A DNA stretch of 64,000 nt from Prochlorococcus marinus str. SB. Lineage in GTDB: Bacteria; Cyanobacteriota; Cyanobacteriia; PCC-6307; Cyanobiaceae. The stretch lies in contig NZ_JNAS01000002.1 in assembly GCF_000760115.1 (NCBI RefSeq), forward strand, positions 372,001 through 436,000, in the 5' to 3' direction. The first letter of the stretch is position 1. Each line of letters starts with the position of its first letter. Below, piece by piece: positions 38,748-47,333 of the stretch. Both the position numbers and the translations under genes were made by a program. The notes below the pieces were generated by a model. The model saw only the letters and a list, made by a program, of their open reading frames with translations. It had not been told where the DNA came from and did no database searches.

Positions 38748-41159
38748 TTATTTTATCCACGCAATACTGCAACCAGGTCCACCCTCTTCGTTGGCTGCAT
38801 CTTCAATCTTATCAACATAATTTAAACCTGATAACCAATTTCTTAGTCCTTTTTTTAATTTCCCTGTACCAATTCCATGGACAATCCATAGCGGTCCATG
38901 AAATTTTCTAATTTTCTCCTCAATAATTATTTCGGCTTCATGAACTCTTAGCCCTCTTACATCAATTGTATTTTTACTCGTTCTAATTTCAGAAAAAGAA
39001 AAATCTTCTCTTGTAGAGTTGATCTCAATCTTTGACATTTTGAAATTAGGCTTTTCACCATTAATACCTTCAAAGTCATTTACAGATAATGTGCTTCTGA
39101 ATGCACCACATTTAACTTCGTAAAAACCACCTTTTTTATCTAAATCTACAATTTTTCCTGTACTATTTAGACTTTTAATTTTTACAAAATCGCCTACCTG
39201 AGGATTCCATGATATTGACTTTTCAAATTTTTTTGGGGTTAAATGTTCCGTCTCAATTTCCTTTAATCTTTTTCCAATAATTCTCGTATCCTCTCCATTA
39301 ACATTTTTATCTCTTAATTTTTTAATCAAATCTATCACCTCTTTTTTAGCGGATACAATATGTTTTGATAATTTAGACCTTTCAATTTCTTGAATTTTTT
39401 CAGCATTTATTTTTTGATATTCATAATTTTTCTTCAGTTCATCATGTAATATTTCAGTCCTTGCAATCAGTTCTGCAGCCTCTTCTGCAGAATTTTGTTG
39501 CTTAATCCTCTCTTCCTCAAGTCCTTTAATAATACTGTTAATATTATCAACCTCTTTTGGCTTTAGATAATTTGCAGCTTCATTAAGTATGCTTTCATCG
39601 AGACCAATTCTCTTTGAAATTGACAAAGCATTACTTCTCCCAGGAATACCCCAGTTGAGTATATACTTTGGCTTCAAAGAATCCTCATCAAAGGCAACTG
39701 ATACGTTTTCAAATCTTGAGTCATTATATTTTAAAGCCTTAATATCTCCATAATGTGTAGTTGCTAAAGTAATATCAGATTTATTTGCAAATTCTTTTAA
39801 TAAAGCCATCGCAAGAGCACTTCCTTCAAGAGGATCCGTGCCAGATCCAATCTCATCTAACAAAACAACAGATAATCCTTTCTTATTATCAAGTGAATCC
39901 AATATCTCTTTTATGCGGGATATATGACCACTGAAAGTAGATAAATTTTCTTCTAATGATTGATTATCTCCTATATCCACATATATATTTGGACAAAAAG
40001 GGATAATGGGGTTATTCGTTGAGGGTATCAATAATCCTGCTCTAGCCATAAGTAAAGACAAACCCAAACCTTTTAAAGCTGCCGTTTTACCTCCAGTATT
40101 TGGACCTGTAATAGCTACAACCCTAATATTTCTATTTATATGAAAATCGACAGCCACTGGGGGAGGGGCTCCTTTTTTCTTGTGTTCCCAAATCAATAAT
40201 GGATGAGAAAAACCAATTAAAGAAATAATAGGATTTTTATCAAAGGTAGGAGTTTTACCTCCAATCCATTTCGAATATCTTGAACGAGTTACAGCATTTT
40301 CTAATCTCAATAAAATTGATGCCATTTCAATAAGACTTTCTGAATTATCACTAACAACTTGGGACCATTTCTTTAGTAATTTAAATTCTTCTGCTGTGAT
40401 CCTAGCCTCTAAAGAAGCAATCTTATTACCTTTAATAACTACATTTTCAGGCTCAAAATATATTGTATTGCCTGAGGATGAAGAGTCATGAATTATGCCT
40501 TTAAATTTATCTACATAATTAACTTTGACTGCTAAAACAGGCCTACCATATCGATCTCCAATAGTAGTATCTTGCAAATAAGCTAAATTCTTTTGAATAA
40601 ATTTTTCAACTAATATTTTTCTTTCAAGTTTCTTAGATAATAATTCTTTTCTAAGAATAGATAGTTCATTACTCGCATTGTCTGAAATCCTTCCATTAGA
40701 TTCAATACCTTTTTTAAAAATTGTTTCGATATTCTGATGGTCAATTAAATTTTTTGTAAATGATGAAATATAAGGCCTTTCTTCAAAATCGAATAAGATT
40801 TTTTTTAAATTGCTTGCAGCAGAAATTGTTTTCGCTATTTCTAACAATTCAGAAGATGAAATTACACCTCCCTTGGAACAAATTTCAATATTTCTACTAA
40901 TATCAAAAACACCAGAAAAACTAATTGATTTATCTAAATTATTTTCTAGCTCATTTATTTCAACAGTTTCATTCAACAGTCTTTTAGAGTCTTCGTATTC
41001 TGAGGGAATACCAATACTTAAAATTGCTCGTTTACCCATTTCCGTTGAGGCGAATGAAGATAAATGCGTTTTTAATGAATCCCACTCTAAAAGACTTATA
41101 GATTCTTCTTCTAATGTTTTACCTGAATATGATTTTTTAGAGTAATTTTTCTCTGGCAT
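38748..41159 (-). CDS. mutS2: MutS2 endonuclease
   Basis: The 803-residue protein lacks the mismatch-recognition domain of MutS. It has the core and clamp helices, then the ATPase with TGPNTGGKTAALKGLGLS near 350-367, DEIGSGTDPLEGSALA near 437 and TTHYGDIKALKY near 467. The C-terminal Smr domain contains DVRGLRVHEAE and IVHGIGTGKLKKGLRNWL. Family members act on branched DNA, and in some bacteria on stalled ribosomes; which applies here is not shown. It lies upstream of obgE on the same strand with a 41-base gap. Confidence 0.93.
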   Translation of the reverse strand: MPEKNYSKKSYSGKTLEEESISLLEWDSLKTHLSSFASTEMGKRAILSIGIPSEYEDSKRLLNETVEINELENNLDKSISFSGVFDISRNIEICSKGGVISSSELLEIAKTISAASNLKKILFDFEERPYISSFTKNLIDHQNIETIFKKGIESNGRISDNASNELSILRKELLSKKLERKILVEKFIQKNLAYLQDTTIGDRYGRPVLAVKVNYVDKFKGIIHDSSSSGNTIYFEPENVVIKGNKIASLEARITAEEFKLLKKWSQVVSDNSESLIEMASILLRLENAVTRSRYSKWIGGKTPTFDKNPIISLIGFSHPLLIWEHKKKGAPPPVAVDFHINRNIRVVAITGPNTGGKTAALKGLGLSLLMARAGLLIPSTNNPIIPFCPNIYVDIGDNQSLEENLSTFSGHISRIKEILDSLDNKKGLSVVLLDEIGSGTDPLEGSALAMALLKEFANKSDITLATTHYGDIKALKYNDSRFENVSVAFDEDSLKPKYILNWGIPGRSNALSISKRIGLDESILNEAANYLKPKEVDNINSIIKGLEEERIKQQNSAEEAAELIARTEILHDELKKNYEYQKINAEKIQEIERSKLSKHIVSAKKEVIDLIKKLRDKNVNGEDTRIIGKRLKEIETEHLTPKKFEKSISWNPQVGDFVKIKSLNSTGKIVDLDKKGGFYEVKCGAFRSTLSVNDFEGINGEKPNFKMSKIEINSTREDFSFSEIRTSKNTIDVRGLRVHEAEIIIEEKIRKFHGPLWIVHGIGTGKLKKGLRNWLSGLNYVDKIEDAANEEGGPGCSIAWIK

Positions 41160-41171
41160 ACAAAAAAAGAA

Positions 41172-41558
41172 TCAAACATTCGATTGAATCCCTTCAGGAG
41201 GAACATAAAGCATCTCGAGCCAGTTTCCTTCAGTATCCTTCATATAAAAAGATGCTGTTCCATCTCTATGTTCATGTAAAGGACCAACTTTTAAACCAGA
41301 ATTCTTTAAATCATTTTGAATATTTTCAACTTCTTTTTTATTTTCAAAATGAAATGCAAAGTGTGGTCCTGCAGCTTTGTAGCTAGGGCCCAACAACGCA
41401 AGTCCATCTTTCCCTTTACCTGCTTCTAAATAAGACCAATCTTTATCATCCCAAACTAAATTCATACCAAGCTTAATATAAAAAGACTTGGCCCTTTCGA
41501 GATTCTCTACTCTAAGTGCGATGTGACCAATCCTATTTACTTCTTGTGATAACTTCAA
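41172..41558 (-). CDS. VOC superfamily (glyoxalase/bleomycin-resistance) protein
   Basis: The preferred start is TTG 41558, giving 128 residues beginning KLSQEVNRIGHIALRV; an upstream ATG at 41654 would add a hydrophobic stretch overlapping hemB and is unlikely. The fold has two beta-alpha-beta halves, with HIALRVENLERAKSFYIKLG, HFAFHFENKKEVENI and DTEGNWLEMLYVPPE, where metal ligands would be His and Glu. The substrate (methylglyoxal or another small molecule) cannot be read from the sequence. It sits downstream of hemB on the same strand. Confidence 0.7.
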   Translation of the reverse strand: MKLSQEVNRIGHIALRVENLERAKSFYIKLGMNLVWDDKDWSYLEAGKGKDGLALLGPSYKAAGPHFAFHFENKKEVENIQNDLKNSGLKVGPLHEHRDGTASFYMKDTEGNWLEMLYVPPEGIQSNV

Positions 41559-41616
41559 AACAAAATATTTAATTATTAATCTAAGAATAAACCAAATTTT
41601 TGTTAATAATGAGTTT

Positions 41617-42618
41617 TTAATTATCCTGCAACCATTGAGATGCATCACAAGCATGATAAGTGAGTATCAGTTTTGCTCCTGCTCTTTTGAAACTAAGCAA
41701 CGTTTCTAAAACAATATCTTTTTCATTAATCCAGTTTTTCATAGCAGCAGACTTTACCATGGAGTACTCCCCACTAACGTTGTATGCAGCTATGGGCTTA
41801 TTTGAAAATGTACTTAGTTTATAAACAATATCCAAATATGAAATTCCTGGTTTTACCATCAAAATATCAGCTCCTTCATACTGATCCAATGCAGATTCAA
41901 TTAAAGCCTCTTTTGAATTGGCAGGGTCCATTTGATATGTAGACTTATTGTCTGGAATTATCTTCTTACTATTTTCTCTAGGAGCCGAATCTAAAGCAGT
42001 TCTAAATGGACCATAATAAGCAGATGAATATTTAGCTGTATAACTAATAATTCCTACATCACTAAATCCTTGACTATCAAGAGCAGTCCTAATTGCTCCA
42101 ACTCTCCCATCCATCATGTCACTAGGGCCAATAAAATCAGCTCCGGCTCTTGCTTGTGTTAAAGCTTGTTTTTTTAAAATTTCGATTGTTTCGTCGTTCA
42201 ATATCTTTCCAGTTTCATCAACTAATCCGTCATGACCATCACAAGAATATGGGTCCAAGGCAACATCAGTCATTATTGCCATTTCAGGAATCTCTTTTTT
42301 TAATATTCGAATAGCTTTAGGTATTAAACCGTCTTCATTAAAACATTCTGCTCCATCTTCAGTCTTTAAGCTATCATTGATTTTGGGGAAAAGAACCACA
42401 CACCTTATTCCCAATTCCCATGCCCTAGTAACCTCTTTTATTAAGCCATTAATATCCCATCTATAAGTTCCGGGCATTGCTGAAATTTCCTCTTTACCGT
42501 CTTTTTCATGAATAAATAATGGATATATAAAGTCGGATGCCTTTAGATGGTTTTCTCTAACCATATCTCTAATTGCCTCAGTTCTTCTTAATCTTCTAGG
42601 ACGCATAATAGAATTCAT
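41617..42618 (-). CDS. hemB: Delta-aminolevulinic acid dehydratase (porphobilinogen synthase)
   Basis: HemB joins two aminolevulinate molecules to porphobilinogen for chlorophyll and haem. The 333-residue protein has Schiff-base lysines in SYTAKYSSAYYGPF (Lys196) and LMVKPGISYLD (Lys256). The metal-region motif DPYSCDGHDG at 122-131 is the aspartate-rich Mg-dependent type, not the cysteine-rich zinc type. The N-terminus PRRLRRTEAIRDM is typical. Confidence 0.96.
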   Translation of the reverse strand: MNSIMRPRRLRRTEAIRDMVRENHLKASDFIYPLFIHEKDGKEEISAMPGTYRWDINGLIKEVTRAWELGIRCVVLFPKINDSLKTEDGAECFNEDGLIPKAIRILKKEIPEMAIMTDVALDPYSCDGHDGLVDETGKILNDETIEILKKQALTQARAGADFIGPSDMMDGRVGAIRTALDSQGFSDVGIISYTAKYSSAYYGPFRTALDSAPRENSKKIIPDNKSTYQMDPANSKEALIESALDQYEGADILMVKPGISYLDIVYKLSTFSNKPIAAYNVSGEYSMVKSAAMKNWINEKDIVLETLLSFKRAGAKLILTYHACDASQWLQDN

Positions 42619-42840
42619 TTGAATATTATTTAAATTGAAAATATTTATCTAATACATTAATCCCTTGCATCTCATATAAATTAATCAGACACTACTTTTG
42701 TTCAGGAAAATTAACTAAAATTTATTTAATAAGAGCAAAAAAAGTTACAAAAATATTTTGCACAAACTTCATTTTTCACAAATTTACGTCATAAAGAGAT
42801 AATATCTTTTAGTTAAGTATTTATTTTAAGGAGAGTATCT

Positions 42841-44493
42841 TTGAAAATAATTAATGGATTTCATCTAAAGAATGTAAGAGGAGATATTCTTGGAGGGATC
42901 ACAGCCGCTGTGGTGGCTCTGCCCCTCGCTCTTGCTTTTGGTAATGCTGCGTTAGGACCTGGCGGGGCAATTTATGGACTATATGGGGCAGTAGTAGTTG
43001 GTTTTTTAGCAGCATTATTCGGCGGAACGCCTGCTCAAGTTAGTGGGCCTACCGGTCCAATGAGTGTAACTGTTGCTGGAGTAGTAGCAGGCTTAGCAGC
43101 AGTGGGGGTTCCAAGAGATCTTTCTGCAGGACAAATTTTACCTTTAGTGATGGCAGCAGTAGTAATTGGTGGCTTACTGCAAATATTATTTGGGATTCTC
43201 AAACTAGGTAAATACATTACTTTAGTTCCATATTCTGTTGTGTCAGGATTCATGTCTGGTATTGGAGTCATAATAATTGCACTTCAGATTGGGCCATTAC
43301 TAGGAATTAGTACTAGAGGTGGAGTAGTTGAATCTTTATCCACTGTATTTTCAAATTTCCAGCCAAACGGTGCTGCTATTGGAGTAGCAATAATGACACT
43401 GGGTATAGTATTTCTAACACCTAGAAAAATAAGTCAATGGGTTCCTTCTCCTCTCTTAGCCCTATTGATAGTAACTCCAATTTCAATATTAATTTTTGGA
43501 GATGGTGCTATTGATAGAATTGGAGAAATTCCAAGGGGAGTTCCATCTTTAAATTTCCCAAGTTTTAATCAATATTTTCCAATCATTTTTAAGGCAGGAT
43601 TAGTCCTCGCAGTACTTGGCGCAATTGACTCCTTACTAACATCTCTAGTAGCAGACAATATATCTCAAACAAAACATAATTCTGATAGAGAACTTATTGG
43701 TCAAGGAATAGGGAATGCTGTTGCCGGTCTGTTTTCAGGCTTACCTGGAGCCGGAGCAACAATGAGAACAGTTATTAATGTTAAATCTGGAGGATCCACT
43801 CCCATTTCTGGTATGGTACACTCAGTTGTCTTGTTGATAGTTTTAGTTGGCGCAGGTCCTTTAGCTGAGCAAATACCAACTGCCTTACTAGCAGGAATCC
43901 TTATAAAAGTTGGTCTAGATATTATTGATTGGGGGTTCTTGAGGAGGGCTCACAAATTATCTTTAAAAACTTCAGTTGTTATGTACGGCGTACTCCTAAT
44001 GACTGTTTTTTGGGATTTAATTTGGGCAGTTTTAGTAGGCGTATTCATAGCAAATATGCTCACTATTGATTCAATAACCGAAACTCAACTAGAAGGTATG
44101 GATGAGGATAATCCTTTATCAGAAGATGATCAAGGGAAAAATGCATTGCCTGCTGATGAAAAAGCTCTTCTAGATAGATGTTCAGGCGAGGTAATGCTGT
44201 TTAGACTTAAAGGACCACTTAGTTTTGGAGCAGCTAAAGGCATATCTGAAAGAATGATGCTTGTAAGAAACTACAAAGTTTTGATATTAGATATCACTGA
44301 TGTACCGCGACTTGGAGTTACTGCGACTCTGGCAATAGAAGATATGATGCAAGAAGCAAAAAATAATTCCAGAAAAGCATTTGTTGCTGGTGCTAATGAA
44401 AAAGTAAAAGATAGATTAGCTAAGTTTGGAGTTGAAGGCATTATTGAAACAAGAAAAGAAGCTTTAGAAACTGCTCTAAATGAAATAGCTTAG
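42841..44493 (+). CDS. bicA: SulP-family bicarbonate transporter BicA
   Basis: BicA takes up bicarbonate with sodium for the CO2-concentrating mechanism. The 550-residue protein has the long SulP membrane part (LKNVRGDILGGITAAVVALPLALAFG start, TPAQVSGPTGPM near 62, GLFSGLPGAGATMRT near 298) and a C-terminal STAS domain (ITDVPRLGVTATLAIEDMM near 480-500). Start is TTG 42841 with a purine-rich AAGGAGA ribosome site seven bases before it. The gene leads a compact bicA-sbtA-sbtB block (gaps of six and two bases). Anion choice is inferred from family and context. Confidence 0.9.
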   Translation: MKIINGFHLKNVRGDILGGITAAVVALPLALAFGNAALGPGGAIYGLYGAVVVGFLAALFGGTPAQVSGPTGPMSVTVAGVVAGLAAVGVPRDLSAGQILPLVMAAVVIGGLLQILFGILKLGKYITLVPYSVVSGFMSGIGVIIIALQIGPLLGISTRGGVVESLSTVFSNFQPNGAAIGVAIMTLGIVFLTPRKISQWVPSPLLALLIVTPISILIFGDGAIDRIGEIPRGVPSLNFPSFNQYFPIIFKAGLVLAVLGAIDSLLTSLVADNISQTKHNSDRELIGQGIGNAVAGLFSGLPGAGATMRTVINVKSGGSTPISGMVHSVVLLIVLVGAGPLAEQIPTALLAGILIKVGLDIIDWGFLRRAHKLSLKTSVVMYGVLLMTVFWDLIWAVLVGVFIANMLTIDSITETQLEGMDEDNPLSEDDQGKNALPADEKALLDRCSGEVMLFRLKGPLSFGAAKGISERMMLVRNYKVLILDITDVPRLGVTATLAIEDMMQEAKNNSRKAFVAGANEKVKDRLAKFGVEGIIETRKEALETALNEIA

Positions 44494-44499
44494 TAATTT

Positions 44500-45498
44500 A
44501 TGGAAATAAATCCAATTCTGCAAAATGTATTAGCCCCGCCAGTTCTTTTCTTTTTGATTGGAGCAATTTCAGTACTATTTAAATCTGATTTAGAAATACC
44601 CGCTCCATTACCTAAACTCTTCTCCCTTTATTTGCTACTAGCTATTGGGTTTAAAGGAGGTATAGAGATACAGAAAAGTGGTTTTACAGATCAAGTATTG
44701 CCTACTTTAAGTGCTGCAATACTGATGTCACTTGTAATCCCGCTTATTGGTTTTTTAATTTTAAGATTCAAGTTTGATGTGTTTAATTCAGCCGCAATAG
44801 CAGCAGCATACGGTTCAATTAGTGCTGTTACATTTATTTCCGCAGAAAGTTTTTTGGAAAGTCAAAAAATAGCCTTTGATGGGTTTATGGTTGGCGCCTT
44901 AGCTTTAATGGAATCTCCTGCAATCATTGTTGGATTATTACTTGTGAAATTTGCAGCTCCCAAAAATAGACCAAAATCAAGAAAAATGCATCTTAGCGCA
45001 ATATTACACGAATCACTTTTGAATGGATCAGTTTATTTATTGCTCTCAAGCTTAATTGTAGGATTTCTCACTGCTTCCAGTAATCCTTCAGGGATTGCAA
45101 AAATGGAGCCTTTTACTGGACAATTATTCTATGGAGCAGAATGCTTCTTCTTGTTAGATATGGGAATAGTCGCTGCTCAAAGATTGCCGAGACTAAAGAA
45201 TGCAGGTTCGTTCTTGATTGGATTTGCCATTTTTATGCCTTTGTTTAACTCATTTATTGGTGTTTTCGTTGCAAGATTTTTATCTTTAGGACATGGCAAC
45301 GCACTTTTATTTGTGGTTTTATGTGCAAGCGCCTCTTATTTAGCAGTTCCTGCAGCGATGAGGATGACAGTTCCAGAAGCTAAATCTAGTTATTATATTT
45401 CAACTACACTAGGTCTAACTTTCCCATTCAATATAGTTCTTGGCATTCCCATATATATGAGTTTAGTAAATAACATTATCCCATTGTCCCCCTTATAA
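44500..45498 (+). CDS. sbtA: Sodium-dependent bicarbonate transporter SbtA
   Basis: SbtA is a high-affinity bicarbonate transporter of the plasma membrane. The 332-residue protein has about ten membrane segments and family features such as FKGGIEIQKSG near residue 51, AAAYGSISAVTFISAESFLE near 103, MVGALALMESPAIIVGLLL near 130 and CASASYLAVPAAMRMTVPEA near 275. It begins six bases after bicA and ends two bases before sbtB, its usual regulator. Confidence 0.93.
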   Translation: MEINPILQNVLAPPVLFFLIGAISVLFKSDLEIPAPLPKLFSLYLLLAIGFKGGIEIQKSGFTDQVLPTLSAAILMSLVIPLIGFLILRFKFDVFNSAAIAAAYGSISAVTFISAESFLESQKIAFDGFMVGALALMESPAIIVGLLLVKFAAPKNRPKSRKMHLSAILHESLLNGSVYLLLSSLIVGFLTASSNPSGIAKMEPFTGQLFYGAECFFLLDMGIVAAQRLPRLKNAGSFLIGFAIFMPLFNSFIGVFVARFLSLGHGNALLFVVLCASASYLAVPAAMRMTVPEAKSSYYISTTLGLTFPFNIVLGIPIYMSLVNNIIPLSPL

Positions 45499-45500
45499 AA

Positions 45501-45782
45501 ATGAAAAGATTAGACTTGATATTTAGTGAAAGAGAACTAGATGCAATCATTAAAACATTAGAAAAAGCTAATGTTCCCGGATATACAGTTATGAAACACG
45601 CCACAGGCAGAGGGCCTGAAAGAGTTGTTACTGAAGATATGGAATTTACAGGATTAGGAGCCAATGCTCATGTAATTGTTTTTTGTGAGCAAGAATTAAT
45701 AGATAAAATGAGAGATAACATCAGGGACGATTTAAGCTACTACGGAGGAGTTGCTTATATTTCTGAAGCAACACCCCTTTAA
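45501..45782 (+). CDS. sbtB: SbtB, PII-like regulator of SbtA
   Basis: The 93-residue protein has the PII-type ferredoxin-like fold: RLDLIFSERELDAIIKTLEK, then the T-loop region VMKHATGRGPERVVTED, then VIVFCEQELIDKMRDNIRDDLSYYGG. SbtB proteins bind adenine nucleotides and inhibit SbtA. The C-terminus stops at ISEATPL, without the CGPEGC redox (R-) loop known from some freshwater homologues, so redox control by that loop is not expected here. It is translated two bases after sbtA. Confidence 0.92.
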   Translation: MKRLDLIFSERELDAIIKTLEKANVPGYTVMKHATGRGPERVVTEDMEFTGLGANAHVIVFCEQELIDKMRDNIRDDLSYYGGVAYISEATPL

Positions 45783-45803
45783 ATTAAGAAGCAATATTTA
45801 TTT

Positions 45804-46760
45804 TTAAGAATGAATCCAATCTACTCTTATATTTTTTCGACTATTTAAGTATCTATCAATTGACATCGCAGCAATACATCCATCAGAAGCCGCAACTACG
45901 GCTTGTTTAAATGGTGTATTTCTTATATCTCCAATAGCCCATACTCCATCAGAGTTTGTAGACATAAAGTCATCAACAATAACTCCTCCGTCTTCTTTTA
46001 AAGCAATTTGATCCCCTAAAAAATCAGTAATAGGCTTTGAACCACTCATGTAGACAAACACTCCATCTAAATTTAAATTGATAGGATTTTCTTCTTGTTT
46101 ATTTTTAACAACAACCCCATTCACACCCATATCATCTCCCAATATTTCCAACAATCTTGTTCTACTCCAATGTTTTATATTTGAATTATCCATCAATTCC
46201 ATAGCCTCTTCATTATCTGATTTAGGATCACTTGATGTAATCCAATGCACAGTTGATGCAAATTTAGTTAGAACAGTTGCCTCTTCAATTGCCTCCTTGT
46301 TCACTCCAACAACAGCAACTTCTCTATTTTTATAAAAAGCCCCATCACATGTAGCACAATAACTTACTCCTTTACCAAGAAAATCCGCTTCGCCCTTAAA
46401 TGATGCAGGCCTGCCCATGGCTCCACTTGCAAGTACAAGTGCTTTAGCTTTAAAAGTGCCTTCGGGCGTATAAACCATTTTCCATTCTCCACTAGCATCT
46501 ATTCCAAACACTTGCGCTCTTCTATAGTCTGTGCCGTATTGCACAGCCTGTTCTCTCATTAGGGTAAGTAATTTTTCTCCACTTATATCAACAGGAACAC
46601 CTGGATAATTAGCTATTTGATGAGTAATTGCTAAGGCGCCAACAGATGGATTTTTATCTAAAATTACAGTCTTTAAGTTTGAACGAGATGTATAAAGTGC
46701 GCAAGTACATCCAGCCGGGCCTCCTCCGATAATAACTACATCTGACTCAATGATTTCCAA
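45804..46760 (-). CDS. Thioredoxin reductase-like flavoprotein, DTR type (NADPH motifs missing)
   Basis: The 318-residue protein has the FAD motif VVIIGGGPAGCTCALYTSR and the redox pair SYCATCDGAF (Cys135/Cys138). It also shows the C-terminal VWAIGDIRNTPFKQAVVAASDG. In the NADPH domain the usual GGGDSAxEEA is replaced by GVNKEAIEEATVLTKF and the HRRxxxR loop by WITSSDPKS, so ordinary NADPH binding is unlikely. This fits the deeply rooted thioredoxin reductase (DTR) group described from Gloeobacter and marine cyanobacteria, whose electron donor is unclear. trxB-type annotation would be misleading. Confidence 0.85.
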   Translation of the reverse strand: MEIIESDVVIIGGGPAGCTCALYTSRSNLKTVILDKNPSVGALAITHQIANYPGVPVDISGEKLLTLMREQAVQYGTDYRRAQVFGIDASGEWKMVYTPEGTFKAKALVLASGAMGRPASFKGEADFLGKGVSYCATCDGAFYKNREVAVVGVNKEAIEEATVLTKFASTVHWITSSDPKSDNEEAMELMDNSNIKHWSRTRLLEILGDDMGVNGVVVKNKQEENPINLNLDGVFVYMSGSKPITDFLGDQIALKEDGGVIVDDFMSTNSDGVWAIGDIRNTPFKQAVVAASDGCIAAMSIDRYLNSRKNIRVDWIHS

Positions 46761-47015
46761 TTTTAAAAAACTCCTTTTTTAGTAGTTAATTAGATGAGTT
46801 CTTGGTTAGAAGATATTTTCAAAGTAAATACCTGAACCTTTATATAGATATAAGTTAAAAGAAAAAAAAGAAAAAAGCTTAATATAGAAACAAACTTACA
46901 TAGGAAAAACATAAAAAATTAATTATCAAAATGATCAATTACGTGAAATGTTCTGTATTGATCTATTATTAGGTCATATCGAAAAATCAATTGCCGTTGA
47001 AACATTATATTTTAC

Positions 47016-47333
47016 ATGACCAACTCTGATTACCTTTTAAAAGCTGCTATTAAGAAAGTAACCGAAAAATTAAACGAAATATTAGTTGAAAAAATTGAAG
47101 AAGCAACAAATATTGCTCAGGATGCTCCAGAAATTCTCAAAAAAGAATTTGATAGTTTAAAAGAATCCATAATCGAAGAAGCATCAAGACTGGAAAAAGC
47201 CGAAAATATTCAAGAAAATGAGATTACAAATACTTACCAAGATTCCAAAATAAAAAAAGCTTTAAATGAAATTGAAAATATCAATAAGCAAATTGATCTC
47301 CTTAATAAAAATATAAATAATCAAATTAAATGA
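47016..47333 (+). CDS. Coiled-coil protein, unknown function
   Basis: The 105-residue, lysine- and glutamate-rich protein is almost wholly predicted helix, with heptad-like spacing in KKVTEKLNEILVEKIEEA and LNEIENINKQIDLLNKNI. I do not recognise a family. Its stop overlaps the ATG of the following ABC1 kinase gene by four bases (ATGA), so it is translationally coupled to it. An inverted repeat (GATCAAT/ATTGATC) lies at 46933-46963 upstream. Confidence 0.55.
   Translation: MTNSDYLLKAAIKKVTEKLNEILVEKIEEATNIAQDAPEILKKEFDSLKESIIEEASRLEKAENIQENEITNTYQDSKIKKALNEIENINKQIDLLNKNINNQIK

Noticed and set aside
41558-41654. Longer VOC protein starting at 41654
   Set aside because: The extra 32 residues are hydrophobic, overlap hemB and precede the usual start of the fold; TTG 41558 is better.
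46933-46963. Inverted repeat GATCAAT/ATTGATC upstream of the coiled-coil gene
   Set aside because: Only seven base pairs with a 17-base loop in very AT-rich DNA; it could be an operator but is expected by chance.
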